Assembly (NCBI RefSeq): GCF_029227915.1
Contig: NC_079880.1
Location: 28,639,501-28,703,500 of the forward strand
Direction: 5' to 3'
DNA length: 64,000 nucleotides
Source of the DNA: Hydractinia symbiolongicarpus
Taxonomy: Eukaryota; Cnidaria; Hydrozoa; Anthoathecata; Hydractiniidae
Shown one piece after another: positions 24,393-36,653 of this stretch; position 1 is the first letter of the stretch; every line of letters starts with the position of its first letter. The position numbers were made by a program, and so were the translations under genes. The notes under the pieces were generated by a model. It was not told the DNA's origin. It worked only from the letters and a program-made list of their open reading frames with translations, and made no database searches.

Positions 24393-25204
24393 TTGGGAAA
24401 TGAGTTTACTCACAGGGTACTTTCTTTGTATACTTTTGACTACACGGGCCGAGTCCGGGGTTTACGGGAAATGGCGGGTTTTCGTGTGCCGGCGATTAAA
24501 GTTCTTTTATTCAGCGTCTCATCAAAAGTGATAACATTTTTGAAAACTACAAGTCTCATGCGTTTTAGTGGTGAAACGATAATTTAAAAAATCGTTTTGG
24601 AAATGAGTTTACTCACAGGGTACTTTCTTTGTATATTTTCGACTATACGGGCCAAGCCCGGGATTTACGGGAAATCGCGGGTTTTCTTTTGCCGGCGATT
24701 AAACTTCTTTTAATCAGCGACTCATCAAAAATGAAAACATTTTTGTAAACTACAAGTCTCATGCGTTTTAGTGGTGAAAAAATAAATTAAAAAATAGTTT
24801 GGGAAATGAGTTTACTACCTGGGTACTTTCTTTGTATACTTTTGACTATACGGGCCGAGTCCGGGGTTTACGGGAAATGGCGGGTTTTCGTGTGCCGGCG
24901 ATTAAAGTTCTTTTATTCAGCGTCTCATCAAAAGTGATAACATTTTTGAAAACTACAAGTCTCATGCGTTTTAGTGGTGAAACGATAATTTAAAAAATCG
25001 TTTTGGAAATGAGTTTACTCACAGGGTACTTTCTTTGTATACTTTTGACTATACGGGCCGAGTCCGGGATTTACGGGAAATCGCGGGTTTTCTTTTGCCG
25101 GCGATTAAACTTCTTTTAATCAGCGACTCATCAAAAATGAAAACATTTTTGTAAACTACAAGTCTCGTGCGTTTTAGTGGTGAAAAAATAATTTAAAAAA
25201 TCGT
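24393..25204 (+). repeat. Dimer-like block, two 406-bp units
   Basis: Monomers are an A with a B-like start (24393, CTCACAGGG), a B start with G core and E tail (24596), A (24799) and a G-core/E-tail hybrid with a B-like start (25002). Both A monomers carry TTCGTGTGCC and AAAAGTGATAAC, which suggests that the 406-bp pair was duplicated. Two-monomer periodicity is otherwise rare in this window. Confidence 0.78.
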
Positions 25205-26016
25205 TTGGGAAATGAGTTTTATTCCTGGGTACTTTCTTTCTATACTTTTGACTATACGGGCCGAGTCCGGGGTTTACGGGAAATGGCGGGTTTTCGTTTG
25301 CCGGCGATTAAAGTTCTTTTATTCAGCGTCTCATCAAAAATGATAACATTTTTGAAAACTACAAGTCTCATGCGTTTTAGTGGTGAAACGATAATTTAAA
25401 AAATCGTTTTGGAAATGAGTTTACCCACAGGGTACTTTCTTTGTATATTTTCGACTATACGGGCCAAGCCCAGGATTTACGGGAAATCGCGGGTTTTCGT
25501 TTGCCGGCGATAAAACCACTTTCATTTAGCGTCTCATCAAAAATGAAAACAAATCTGAAAACTAAAAGTCTCATGCGTTTTAGTTGTGAAAAAAGAATTT
25601 AAAAAATCGTTCGGGAAATGAGTTTACTCCCTGGGTACCTTCTTTGTATACTTTTGACTATACGGGCAGAGTCTGGGATTTACGGGAAGTCGCGGGTTTT
25701 CGTTTGCCGGCGATTAAACTTCTTTTATTCAGAGTCTCATCAAAAATGAAAACATTTTTAAAAATTGCAAGTCTCATGGGCTTTAGTGGTGAAATAATAA
25801 TTTAAAAAATCGTTCGGGAAATGAGTTTACTTCCTGGGTACTTTCTTTGTATACGTTTGATTACACGGGCCGAGTATGGGATTTACGGGAAATCGCAGGT
25901 TTTCGTTTGCCGGCGATTAAACTTCTTTTATTCAGCGTCTCATCAAAAATGAAAACATTTTTGTAAACTACAAGTCTTATGCGTTTTAGTGGTGAAAAAA
26001 TAATTTAAAAAATCGT
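25205..26016 (+). repeat. 4-mer HOR A-B2-D-E (812 bp)
   Basis: Monomers start at 25205, 25408, 25611 and 25814. A has a private start (GAGTTTTATTCC). B2 ends CAAATCTG and TTAGTTGTGAAAA. E has GATTACACGGG and GAGTATGGG. The same A-B2-D-E order is found at 32595, 38276 and 43349, so it is the typical HOR of the middle zone. Confidence 0.82.
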
Positions 26017-27639
26017 TTGGGAAATGAGTTTACTTCCTGGGTACTTTCTTTGTATACTTTTGACTATAAGGGCCGAGTCCGGGGTTTACGGGGAATGGCG
26101 GGTTTTCGTTTGCCGGCGATTAAAGTTCTTTTATTCAGCGTCTCATCAAAAGTGATAACATTTTTGAAAACTACAAGTCTCATGCGTTTTAGTGGTGAAA
26201 CGATAATTTAAAAAATCGTTTTGGAAATGAGTTTACTCACAGGGTACTTTCTTTGTATATTTTCGACTATACGGGCCAAGCCCGGGATTTACGGGAAATC
26301 GCGGGTTTTCGTTTGCCGGCGATTAAACCACTTTCATTTAGCGTCTCATCAAAAATGAAAACATTTCTGAAAACTACAAGTCTCATGCGTTTTAGTTATG
26401 AAAAAACAATTTAAAAAATCGTTCGGGAAATGAGTTTACTCCCTGGGTACCTTCTTTGTATACTTTTGACTATACGGCAGAGTCCGGGATTTACGGGAAA
26501 TCGCGGGTTTTCGTTTGCCGGCGATTAAACTTCTTTTATTCAGCGTCTCATCAAAAATGAAAACATTTCTGAAAACTACAAGTCTCATTCGTTTTAGTGG
26601 TGAAAAAATAATTTAAAAAATCGTTCGGGAAATGAGTTTACTCCCTGGGTACCTTCTTTGTATACTTTTCACTATACGAGCCGAGTCCGGGATTTACGGG
26701 AAATCGCGGGTTTTCTTTTGCCGGCGATTAAACTTCTTTTAATCAGCGTCTCATCAAAAATGAAAACATTTTTAAAAACTACAAGACTCATGGGCTTTAG
26801 TGGTGAAATAATAATTTAAAAAAACGTTCAGGAAATGAATTTACTCCCTGGGTACTTTCTTTGTATACTTTTGACTATACGGGCCGAGTCCGGGATTTAC
26901 GGGAAATCGCGGGTTTTCGTTTGCCGGCGATTAAACCACTTTCGTTAAGCGTCTCATCAAAAATGAAAACATTTCTGAAAACTACAAGTCTCATGCGTTT
27001 TAGTGGTGAAAAAATAATTTAAAAAATCGTTCGGGAAATGACTTTACTCCCTGGGTACCTTCTTTGTATACTTTTGACTATACGGGCATAGTCCGGGATT
27101 TACGGGAAATCGCGGGTTTTCGTTTGCCGGCGATTAAACTTCTTTTATTCAGCGTCTCATCAAAAATGAAAACATTTTTAAAAATTACAAGTCTCATGGG
27201 CTTTAGTGGTGAAATAATAATTTAAAAAATCGTTCGGGAAATGAGTTTACTCCCTGGGTACTTTCTTTGTATACTTTTGACTATACGGGCAGAGTCTGGG
27301 ATTTACGGGAAGTCGCGGGTTTTCGTTTGCCGGCGATTAAACTTCTTTTATTCAGCGTCTCATCAAAAATGAAAACATTTTTAAAAATTACAAGTCTCAT
27401 GGGCTTTAGTGGTGAAATAATAATTTAAAAAATCGTTCGGGAAATGAGTTTACTCCCTGGGTACTTTCTTTGTGTACTTTTGATTATACGGGCCGAGTCC
27501 GGGATTTACGATAAATCGCAGGTTTTCGTTTGCCGGCGATTAAACTTCTTTTATTCAGCGTCTCATCAAAAATGAAAACATTTTTGTAAACTACAAGTCT
27601 CATGCGTTTTAGTGGTGAAAAAATAATTTAAAAAATCGT
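26017..27639 (+). repeat. 8-mer block A-B-C2-G-F-D-D-E
   Basis: Monomers start at 26017, 26220, 26423, 26625, 26828, 27031, 27234 and 27437, total 1,623 bp. It is a 9-mer relative that lacks one B-C pair and has two D-type monomers. The D at 27031 reads GGGCATAGTCCGGG, part D and part C. A is marked by GACTATAAGGG and ACGGGGAATGG, both repeated in the A at 30769. The last E has TTACGATAAATCG, a mark found in several E monomers to 38 kb. Confidence 0.8.
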
Positions 27640-29755
27640 TTGGGAAATGAGTTTACTTCCTGGGTACTTTCTTTGTATACTTTTGACTATACGGGCCGAG
27701 TCCGGGGTGTACGGGAAATGGCGGGTTTTCGTTTGCCGGCGATTAAAGTTCTTTTATTTAGCGTCTCATCAAAAATGATAACATTTTTAAAAACTACAAG
27801 TCTCACGGTCTTTAGTGGTTAAATAATAATTTAAAAAATCGTTCGGGAAATGAGTTTACTCCCTGGGTACTTTCTTTGTATACATTCGACTATACGGGCC
27901 AAGCCCGGGATTTACGGGAAATCGCGGGTTTTCGTTTGCCGGCGATTAAACCACTTTCATTAAGCGTCTCATCAAAAATGAAAACATTTCTGAAAACTAC
28001 AAGTCTCATGCGTTTTAGTGGTGAAAAAACAATTTACGTTTGGGAAATGAGTTTACTCCCTGGGTACCTTCTTTGTATACTTTTGACTATACGGGCAGAG
28101 TCTGGGATTTACGGGAAGTCGCGGGTTTTCGTTTGCCGGCGATTAAACTTCTTTTATTCAGCGTCTCATCAAAAATGAAAACATTTTTAAAACTACAAGT
28201 CTCATGGGCTTTAGTGGTGAAATAATAATTTAAAAAATCGTTCGGGAAATGAGTTTACTCCCTGGGTACTTTCTTTGTATACTTTTGATTATACGGGCCG
28301 AGTCCGGGATTTACGATAAATCGCAGGTTTTCGTTTGCCGGCGATTAAACTTCTTTTATTCAGCGTCTCATCAAAAATGAAAACATTTTTGTAAACTACA
28401 AGTCTCATGCGTTTTAGTGGTGAAAAAATAATTTAAAAAATCGTTTGGGAAATGAGTTTACTTCCTGGCTACTTTCTTTGTATACTTTTGACTATACGGG
28501 CCGAGTCCGGGGTTTACGGGAAATCGCGGGTTTTCGTTTGCCGGCGATTAAACCACTTTCATTTAGCGTCTCATCAAAAATGAAAACATTTCTGAAAACT
28601 ACAAGTCTCATGCGTTTTAGTGGTGAAAAAACAATTTAAAAAATCGTTTGGGAAATGAGTTTACTCCCTAGGTACCTTCTTTGTATACTTTTGACTATAC
28701 GGGCAGAGTCTGGGATTTACGGGAAGTCGCGGGTTTTCGTTTGCCGGCGATTAAACTTCTTTTATTCAGCGTCTCATCAAAAATGAAAACATTTTTAAAA
28801 ATTACAAGTCTCATGGGCTTTAGTGGTGAAATAATAATTTAAAAAATCGTTCGGGAAATGAGTTTACTCCCTGGGTACTTTCTTTGTATACTTTTGATTA
28901 TACGGGCCGAGTCCGGGATTTACGATAAATCGCAGGTTTTCGTTTGCCGGCGATTAAACTTCTTTTATTCAGCGTCTCATCAAAAATGAAAACATTTTTG
29001 TAAACTACAAGTCTCATGCGTTTTAGTGGTGAAAAAATAATTTAAAAAATCGTTTGGGAAATGAGTTTACTTCCTGGGTACTTTCTTTGTATACTTTTGA
29101 CTATACGGGCCGAGTCCGGGGTGTACGGGAAATGGCGGGTTTTCGTTTGCCGGCGATTAAAGTTCTTTTATTCAGCGTCTCATCAAAAATGATAACATTT
29201 TTAAAAACTACAAGTCTCACGGTCTTTAGTGGTTAAATAATAATTTAAAAAATCGTTCGGGAAATGAGTTTACTCCCTGGGTACTTTCTTTGTATACATT
29301 CGACTATACGGGCCAAGCCCGGGATTTACGGGAAATCGCGGGTTTTCGTTTGCCGGCGATTAAACCACTTTCATTAAGCGTCTCATCAAAAATGAAAACA
29401 TTTCTGAAAACTACATGATTTACGGGAAATCGCGGGTTTTCGTTTGCCGGCGATTAAACTTCTTTTATTCAGCGTCTCATCAAAAATGAAAACATTTTTA
29501 AAACTACAAGTCTCATGGGCTTTAGTGGTGAAATAATAATTTAAAAAATCGTTCGGGAAATGAGTTTACTCCCTGGGTACTTTCTTTGTATACTTTTGAT
29601 TATACGGGCCGAGTCCGGGATTTACGATAAATCGCAGGTTTTCGTTTGCCGGCGATTAAACTTCTTTTATTCAGCGTCTCATCAAAAATGAAAACATTTT
29701 TGTAAACTACAAGTCTCATGCGTTTTAGTGGTGAAAAAATAATTTAAAAAATCGT
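27640..29755 (+). repeat. Irregular block with indels and an out-of-register seam
   Basis: Monomers are A 27640 (tail CACGGTCTTTAGTGG), B-like 27843 (CATTCGAC), D 28040, E 28242, A/B 28445, D 28648, E 28851, A 29054 (same CACGGTC tail), a broken B-like monomer (29257), a partial D-like piece and E 29553. The 27640 segment is largely repeated at 29054 (offset 1,414 bp). Two defects stand out: six bases of the A-rich linker are missing near 28034 (CAATTTACGTTTGGG), and a misaligned junction lies near 29415. Confidence 0.8.
29257..29552 (+). other. Composite 296-bp monomer, out-of-register junction near 29415
   Basis: A B-like monomer runs normally to AAAACTACA (about monomer position 159) and then returns to the GATTTACGGG word (about position 67) instead of continuing to AGTCTCATG. 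The result is about 1.46 monomers long and shifts the array phase by about 93 bp. I see only a few bases of possible overlap at the join, so end joining or template switching is more likely than normal homologous exchange. Confidence 0.82.
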
Positions 29756-31782
29756 TTGGGAAATGAGTTTACTTCCTGGCTACTTTCTTTGTATACTTTT
29801 GACTATACGGGCCGAGTCCGGGGTTTACGGGAAATGGCGGGTTTTCGTTTGCCGGCGATTAAAGTTCTTTTATTCAGCGTCTCATCAAAAATGATAACAT
29901 TTTTGAAAACTACAAGTCTCATGCGTTTTAGTGGTGAAACGATAATTTAAAAAATCGTTTTGGAAATGATTTTACTCACAGGGTACTTTCTTTGTATATT
30001 TTCGACTATACGGGCCAAGCCCGGGATTTACGGGAAATCGCGGGTTTTCGTTTGCCGGCAATTAAACCACTTTCATTTAGCGTCTCATCAAAAATGAAAA
30101 CAAATCTGAAAACTACAAGTCTCATGCGTTTTAGTGGTGAAATAATAATTTAAAAAATCGTTCTGGAAATGAGTTTACTCCCTGGGTACTTTCTTTGTAT
30201 ACGTTTGATTATACGGGCCGAGTCCGGGATTTACGGGAAATCGCAGGTTTTCGTTTGCCGGCGATTAAACTTCTTTTATTCAGCGTCTCATCAAAAATGA
30301 AAACATTTTTGTAAACTACAAGTCTCATGCGTTTTAGTGGTGAAAAAACAATTTAAAAAATCGTTCGGGAAATGAGTTTACTCCCTGGGTACCTTCATTG
30401 TATACTTTTGACTATACGGCAGAGTCCGGGATTTACGGGAAATCGCGGGTTTTCGTTTGCCGGCGATTAAACTTCTTTTATTCAGCGTCTCATCAAAAAT
30501 GAAAACATTTTTAAAACTACAAGTCTCATGGGCTTTAGTGGTGAAATAATAATTTAAAAAATCGTTCGGGAAATGAGTTTACTCCCTGGGTACTTTCTTT
30601 GTATACTTTTGATTATACGGGCCGAGTCCGGGATTTACGATAAATCGCAGGTTTTCGTTTGCCGGCGATTAAACTTCTTTTATTCAGCGTCTCATCAAAA
30701 ATGAAAACATTTTTGTAAACTACAAGTCTCATGCGTTTTAGTGGTGAAAAAATAATTTAAAAAATCGTTTGGGAAATGAGTTTACTTCCTGGGTACTTTC
30801 TTTGTATACTTTTGACTATAAGGGCCGAGTCCGGGGTTTACGGGGAATGGCGGGTTTTCGTTTGCCGGCGATTAAAGTTCTTTTATTCAGCGTCTCATCA
30901 AAAGTGATAACATTTTTGAAAACTACAAGTCTCATGCGTTTTAGTGGTGAAACGATAATTTAAAAAATCGTTTTGGAAATGAGTTTACTCACAGGGTACT
31001 TTCTTTGTATATTTTCGACTATACGGGCCAAGCCCGGGATTTACGGGAAATCGCGGGTTTTCGTTTGCCGGCGATTAAACCACTTTCATTTAGCGTCTCA
31101 TCAAAAATGAAAATATTTCCGAAAACTACAAGTCTCATGCGTTTTAGTTATGAAAAAAAAATTTAAAAAATCGTTCGGGAAATGAGTTTACTCCCTGGGT
31201 ACCTTCTTTGTATACTTTTGACTATACGGCAGAGTCCGGGAATTACGGGAAATCGCGGGTTTTCGTTTGCCGGCGATTAAACCACTTTCGTTAAGCGTCT
31301 CATTAAAAACGAAAACATTTCTGAAAACTACAAGTCTCATGCGTTTTAGTGGTGAAAAAATAATTTAAAAAATCGTTCGGGAAATGACTTTACTCCCTGG
31401 GTACCTTCTTTGTATACTTTTGACTATACGGGCATAGTCTGGGATTTACGGGAAGTCACGGGTTTTCGTTTGCCGGCGATTAAACTTCTTTTATTCAGCG
31501 TCTCATCAAAAATGAAAACATTTTTAAAAATTACAAGTCTCATGGGCTTTAGTGGTGAAATAATAATTTAAAAAATCGTTCGGGAAATGAGTTTACTCCC
31601 TGGGTACTTTCTTTGTATGCTTTTGATTATACGGGCCGAGTCCGGGATTTACGGGAAATCGTAGGTTTTCGTTTGCCGGCGATTAAACTTCTTTTATTCA
31701 GCGTCTCATCAAAAATGAAAACATTTTTGTAAACTACAAGTCTCATGCGTTTTAGTGGTGAAAAAATAATTTAAAAAATCGT
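29756..31782 (+). repeat. Two 5-mers: A-B2-E-C/D-E and A-B-C/F-D-E
   Basis: The first 5-mer is A 29756, B2 29959, E 30162, C/D 30365 and E 30566. The C/D is 201 bp, having both the C deletion and a one-base loss in TTTTTAAAACTAC. The second is A 30769 (ACGGGGAATGG), B 30972, C/F 31175, D 31377 and E 31580. The C/F hybrid parallels the one at 5338 but has a plain C front, so a C-by-F exchange seems to have happened more than once. B at 30972 has AAAATATTTCCG. Confidence 0.8.
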
Positions 31783-32594
31783 TTGGGAAATGAGTTTACT
31801 TCCTGGGTACTTTCTTTGTATACTTTTGACTATACGGGCCGAGTCCAGGGTTTACGGGAAATGGCGGGTTTTCGTTTGCCGGCGATTAAAGTTCTTTTAT
31901 TCAGCGTCTCATCAAAAATGATAACATTTTTGAAAACTACAAGTCTCATGCGTTTTAGTGGTGAAACGATAATTTAAAAAATCGTTTTGGAAATGAGTTT
32001 ACTCACAGGGTACTTTCTCTGTATATTTTCGACTATACGGGACAAGCCCGGGATTTACGGGAAATCGCGGGTTTTCGTTTGCCGGCGATTAAACCACTTT
32101 CATTTAGCGTCTCATCAAAACTGAAAACATTTCTGAAAACTACAAGTCTCATGCGTTTTAGTGGTGAAAAAACAATTTAAAAAATCGTTTGGGAAATGAG
32201 TTTACTCCCTGGGTACCTTCTTTGTATACTTTTGACTATACGGGCAGAGTCTGGGATTTACGGGAAGTCGCGGGTTTTCGTTTGCCGGCGATTAAACCAC
32301 TTTCATTTAGCGTCTCATCAAAAATGAAAACAAATCTGAAAACTACAAGTCTCATGCGTTTTAGTGGTGAAATAATAATTTAAAAAATCGTTCGGGAAAT
32401 GAGTTTACTCCCTGGGTACTTTCTTTGTATACGTTTGATTATACGGGCCGAGTCCGGGATTTACGATAAATCGCATGTTTTCGTTTGCCGGCGATTAAAC
32501 TTCTTTTATTCAGCGTCTCATCAAAAATGAAAACATTTTTGTAAACTACAAGTCTCATGCGTTTTAGTGGTGAAAAAATAATTTAAAAAATCGT
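31783..32594 (+). repeat. 4-mer A-B-D/B2-E
   Basis: Monomers start at 31783, 31986, 32189 and 32392, total 812 bp. The third has a D front (GGGCAGAGTCTGGG) and a B2 tail (ACCACTTTCATTTAG, CAAATCTG). E reads TTACGATAAATCGCATG. From this E onward the array matches 38073 onward at an offset of 5,681 bp. Confidence 0.8.
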
Positions 32595-33406
32595 TTGGGA
32601 AATGAGTTTACTTCCTGGGTACTTTCTTTGTATACTTTTGACTATACGGGCCGAGTCCGGGGTTTACGGGAAATGGCGGGTTTTCGTTTGCCGGCGATTA
32701 AAGTTCTTTTATTCAGCGTCTCATCAAAAATGATAACATTTTTGAAAACTACAAGTCTCATGCGTTTTAGTGGTGAAACGATAATTTAAAAAATCGTTTT
32801 GGAAATGATTTTACTCACAGGGTACTTTCTTTGTATATTTTCGACTATACGGGCCAAGCCCGGGATTTACGGGAAATCGCGGGTTTTCGTTTGCCGGCGA
32901 TTAAACCACTTTCATTTAGCGTCTCATCAAAAATGAAAACAAATCTGAAAACTACAAGTCTCATGCGTTTTAGTTGTGAAAAAAAAACTTAAAAAATCGT
33001 TCGGGAAATGAGTTTACTCCCTGGGTACCTTCTTTGTATACTTTTGACTATACGGGCAGAGTCTGGGATTTACGGGAAGTCGCGGGTTTTCGTTTGCCGG
33101 CGATTAAACTTCCTTTATTCAGCGTCTCATCAAAAATGAAAACATTTTTAAAAATTACAAGTCTTATGGGCTTTAGTGGTGAAATAATAATTTAAAAAAT
33201 CGTTCGGGAAATGAGTTTACTCCCTGGGTACTTTCTTTGTATACGTTTGATTATACGGGCCGAGTCCGGGATTTACGGGAAATCGCAGGTTTTCGTTTGC
33301 CGGCGATTAAACTTCTTTTATTCAGCGTCTCATCAAAAATGAAAACATTTTTGTAAACTACAAGTCTCATGCGTTTTAGTGGTGAAAAAATAATTTAAAA
33401 AATCGT
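32595..33406 (+). repeat. 4-mer HOR A-B2-D-E (812 bp)
   Basis: Monomers start at 32595, 32798, 33001 and 33204. B2 has GAAATGATTTTACTC and TTAGTTGTG. This unit and its flanks (about 32.39-34.13 kb) are repeated at about 38.07-39.81 kb with shared private marks: GAAATGATTTTAC, TCGTGTGGGAAATG at the start of the next A, and TTAGCCTCTC in the following B. Confidence 0.83.
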
Positions 33407-34623
33407 GTGGGAAATGAGTTTACTTCCTGGGTACTTTCTTTGTATACTTTTGACTATACGGGCCGAGTCCGGGGTTTACGGGAAATGGCGGGTTTTCGTT
33501 TGCCGGCGATTAAAGTTCTTTTATTCAGCGTCTCATCAAAAGTGATAACATTTTTGAAAACTACAAGTCTCATGCGTTTTAGTGGTGAAACGATAATTTA
33601 AAAAATCGTTTTGGAAATGAGTTTACTCACAGGGTACTTTCTTTGTATATTTTCGACTATACGGGCCAAGCCCGGGATTTACGGGAAATCGCGGGTTTTC
33701 GTTTGCCGGCGATTAAACCACTTTCATTTAGCCTCTCATCAAAAATGAAAACATTTCTGAAAACTACAAGTCTCATGCGTTTTAGTGGTGAAAAAACAAT
33801 TTAAAAAATCGTTCGGGAAATGAGTTTACTCCCTGGGTATCTTCTTTGTATACTTTTGACTATACGGCAGAGTCCGGGATTTACGGGAAATCGCGGGTTT
33901 TCGTTTGCCGGCGATTAAACTTCTTTTATTCAGCGTCTCATCAAAAATGAAAACATTTCTGAAAATTACAAGTCTCATGGGCTTTAGTGGTGAAATAATA
34001 ATTTAAAAAATCGTTCGGGAAATGAGTTTACTCCCTGGGTACTTTCTTTGTATACTTTTGATTATACGGGCCGAGTCCGGGATTTACGGGAAATCGCAGG
34101 TTTTCGTTTGCCGGCGATTAAACTTCTTTTATTCAGCGTCTCATCAAAAGTGATAACATTTTTGAAAACTACAAGTCTCATGCGTTTTAGTGGTGAAACG
34201 ATAATTTAAAAAATCGTTTTGGAAATGAGTTTACTCACAGGGTACTTTCTTTGTATATTTTCGACTATACGGGCCAAGCCCGGGATTTACGGGAAATCGC
34301 GGGTTTTCGTTTGCCGGCGATTAAACCACTTTCATTTAGCCTCTCATCAAAAATGAAAACATTTCTGAAAATTACAAGTCTCATGGGCTTTAGTGGTGAA
34401 ATAATAATTTAAAAAATCGTTCGGGAAATGAGTTTACTCCCTGGGTACTTTCTTTGTATACTTTTGATTATACGGGCCGAGTCCGGGATTTACGGGAAAT
34501 CGCAGGTTTTCGTTTGCCGGCGATTAAACTTCTTTTATTCAGCGTCTCATCAAAAATGAAAACATTTTTGTAAACTACAAGTCTCATGCGTTTTAGTGGT
34601 GAAAAAATAATTTAAAAAATCGT
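33407..34623 (+). repeat. 6-mer block A-B-C/D-E-B/D-E
   Basis: Monomers start at 33407, 33610, 33813, 34015, 34218 and 34421, total 1,217 bp. The first four are the A-B-C/D-E unit also seen at 35639 and 39088, with the B mark TTAGCCTCTC. The E at 34015 ends like C1 (GTGATAAC, GAAACGAT), and the B at 34218 ends like D, so both are hybrids made when two units were added. Confidence 0.81.
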
Positions 34624-36449
34624 TTGGGAAATGAGTTTACTTCCTGGGTACTTTCTTTGTATACTTTTGACTATACGGGCCGAGTCCGGGGTTTACGGGA
34701 AATGGCGGGTTTTCGTTTGCCGGCGATTAAAGTTCTTTTATTCAGCGTCTCATCAAAAATGATAACATTTTTGAAAACTACAAGTCTCATGCGTTTTAGT
34801 GGTGAAACGATAATTTAAAAAATCGCTTTGGAAATGAGTTTACTCACAGGGTACTTTCTTTGTATATTTTCGACTATACGGGCCAAGCCCGGGATTTACG
34901 GGAAATCGCGGGTTTTCGTTTGCCGGCGATTAAACCACTTTCATTTAGCGTCTCATCAAAAATGAAAACAAATCTGAACACTACAAGTCTCATGCGTTTT
35001 AGTTGTGAAAAAACAATTTAAAAAATCGTTCGGGAAATGAGTTTACTCCCTGGGTACCTTCTTTGTATACTTTTGACTATACGGGCAGAGTCTGGGATTT
35101 ACGGGAAGTCGCGGGTTTTCGTTTGCCGGCGATTAAACCACTTTCATTTAGCGTCTCATCAAAAATGAAAACAAATCTGAAAACTACAAGTCTCATGCGT
35201 TTTTGTTGTGAAAAAACAATTTAAAAAATCGTTCGGGAAATGAGTTTACTCCCTGGGTACCTTCTTTGTATACTTTTGACTATACGGGCAGAGTCTGGGA
35301 TTTACGGGAAGTCGCGGGTTTTCGTTTGCCGGCGATTAAACTTCGTTTATTCAGCGTCTCATCAAAAATGAAAACATTTTTAAAAATTACAAGTCTCATG
35401 GGCTTTAGTGGTGAAATAATAATTTAAAAAATCGTTCGGGAAATGAGTTTACTCCCTGGGTACTTTCTTTGTATACGTTTGTTTATACGGGCCGAGTCCG
35501 GGATTTACGGGAAATCGCAGGTTTTCGTTTGCCGGCGATTAAACTTCTTTTATTCAGCGTCTCATCAAAAATGAAAACATTTTTGTAAACTACAAGTCTC
35601 ATGCGTTTTAGTGGTGAAAAAATAATTTAAAAAATCGTTTGGGAAGTGAGTTTACTTCCTGGGTACTTTCTTTGTATACTTTTGACTATACGGGCCGAGT
35701 CCGGGGTTTACGGGAAATGGCGGGTTTTCGTTTGCCGGCGATTAAAGTTCTTTTATTCAGCGTCTCATCAAAAGTGATAACATTTTTAAAAACTACAAGT
35801 CTCATGCGTTTTAGTGGTGAAACGATAATTTAAAAAATCGTTTTGGAAATGAGTTTACTCACAGGGTACTTTCTTTGTATATTTTCGACTATACGGACCA
35901 AGCCCGGGATTTACGGGAAATCGCGGGTTTTCGTTTGCCGGCGATTAAACCACTTTCATTTAGCCTCTCATCAAAAATGAAAACATTTCTGAAAACTACA
36001 AGTCTCATGCGTTTTAGTGGTGAAAAAACAATTTAAAAAATCGTTCGGGAAATGAGTTTACTCCCTGGGTACCTTCTTTGTATACTTTTGACTATACGGC
36101 AGAGTCCGGGATTTACGGGAAATCGCGGGTTTTCGTTTGCCGGCGATTAAACTTCTTTTATTCAGCGTCTCATCAAAAATGAAAACATTTCTGAAAATTA
36201 CAAGTCTCATGGGCTTTAGTGGTGAAATAATAATTTAAAAAATCGTTCGTGAAATGAGTTTACTCCCTGGGTACTTTCTTTGTATACTTTTGATTATACG
36301 GGCCGAGTCCGGGATTTACGGGAAATCGCAGGTTTTCGTTTGCCGGCGATTAAACTTCTTTTATTCAGCGTCTCATCAAAAATGAAAACATTTTTGTAAA
36401 CTACAAGTCTCATGCGTTTTAGTGGTGAAAAAATAATTTAAAAAATCGT
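34624..36449 (+). repeat. 5-mer A-B2-D/B2-D-E and 4-mer A-B-C/D-E
   Basis: The 5-mer (34624, 34827, 35030, 35233, 35436; 1,015 bp) is A-B2-D-E with a D/B2 hybrid inserted, an arrangement also found around 40710-41521. The 4-mer (35639, 35842, 36045, 36247; 811 bp) repeats the 33407 unit including TTAGCCTCTC. The A at 35639 has GGGAAGTGAG in place of GGGAAATGAG. Confidence 0.82.
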
Positions 36450-36653
36450 TTGGGAAATGAGTTTACTTCCTGGGTACTTTCTTTGTATACTTTTGACTAT
36501 ACGGGCCGAGTCCGGGGTTTACGGGAAATGGCGGGTTTTCGTTTGCCGGCGATTAAACCACTTTCATTTAGCGTCTCATCAAAAATGAAAACAAATCTGA
36601 AAACTACAAGTCTCATGCGTTTTAGTTGTGAAAAATTGAATTTAAAAAATCGT
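36450..36653 (+). other. 204-bp hybrid monomer A/B2 with linker insertion
   Basis: An A front is joined to a B2 tail (ACCACTTTCATTTAG, CAAATCTG, TTAGTTGTG). The linker reads GAAAAATTGAATTTAAA instead of the usual GAAAAAACAATTTAAA, one base longer. The insertion makes the monomer a multiple of three and moves the usual stop codon out of frame. As a result a 132-codon open frame spans two monomers here (36450-36848). Nothing suggests that this is a gene. Confidence 0.85.

Noticed and set aside
27876-28178. 100-codon open frame as a gene
   Set aside because: It crosses two monomers only because six linker bases are missing near 28034, which changes the frame. Content is ordinary satellite.
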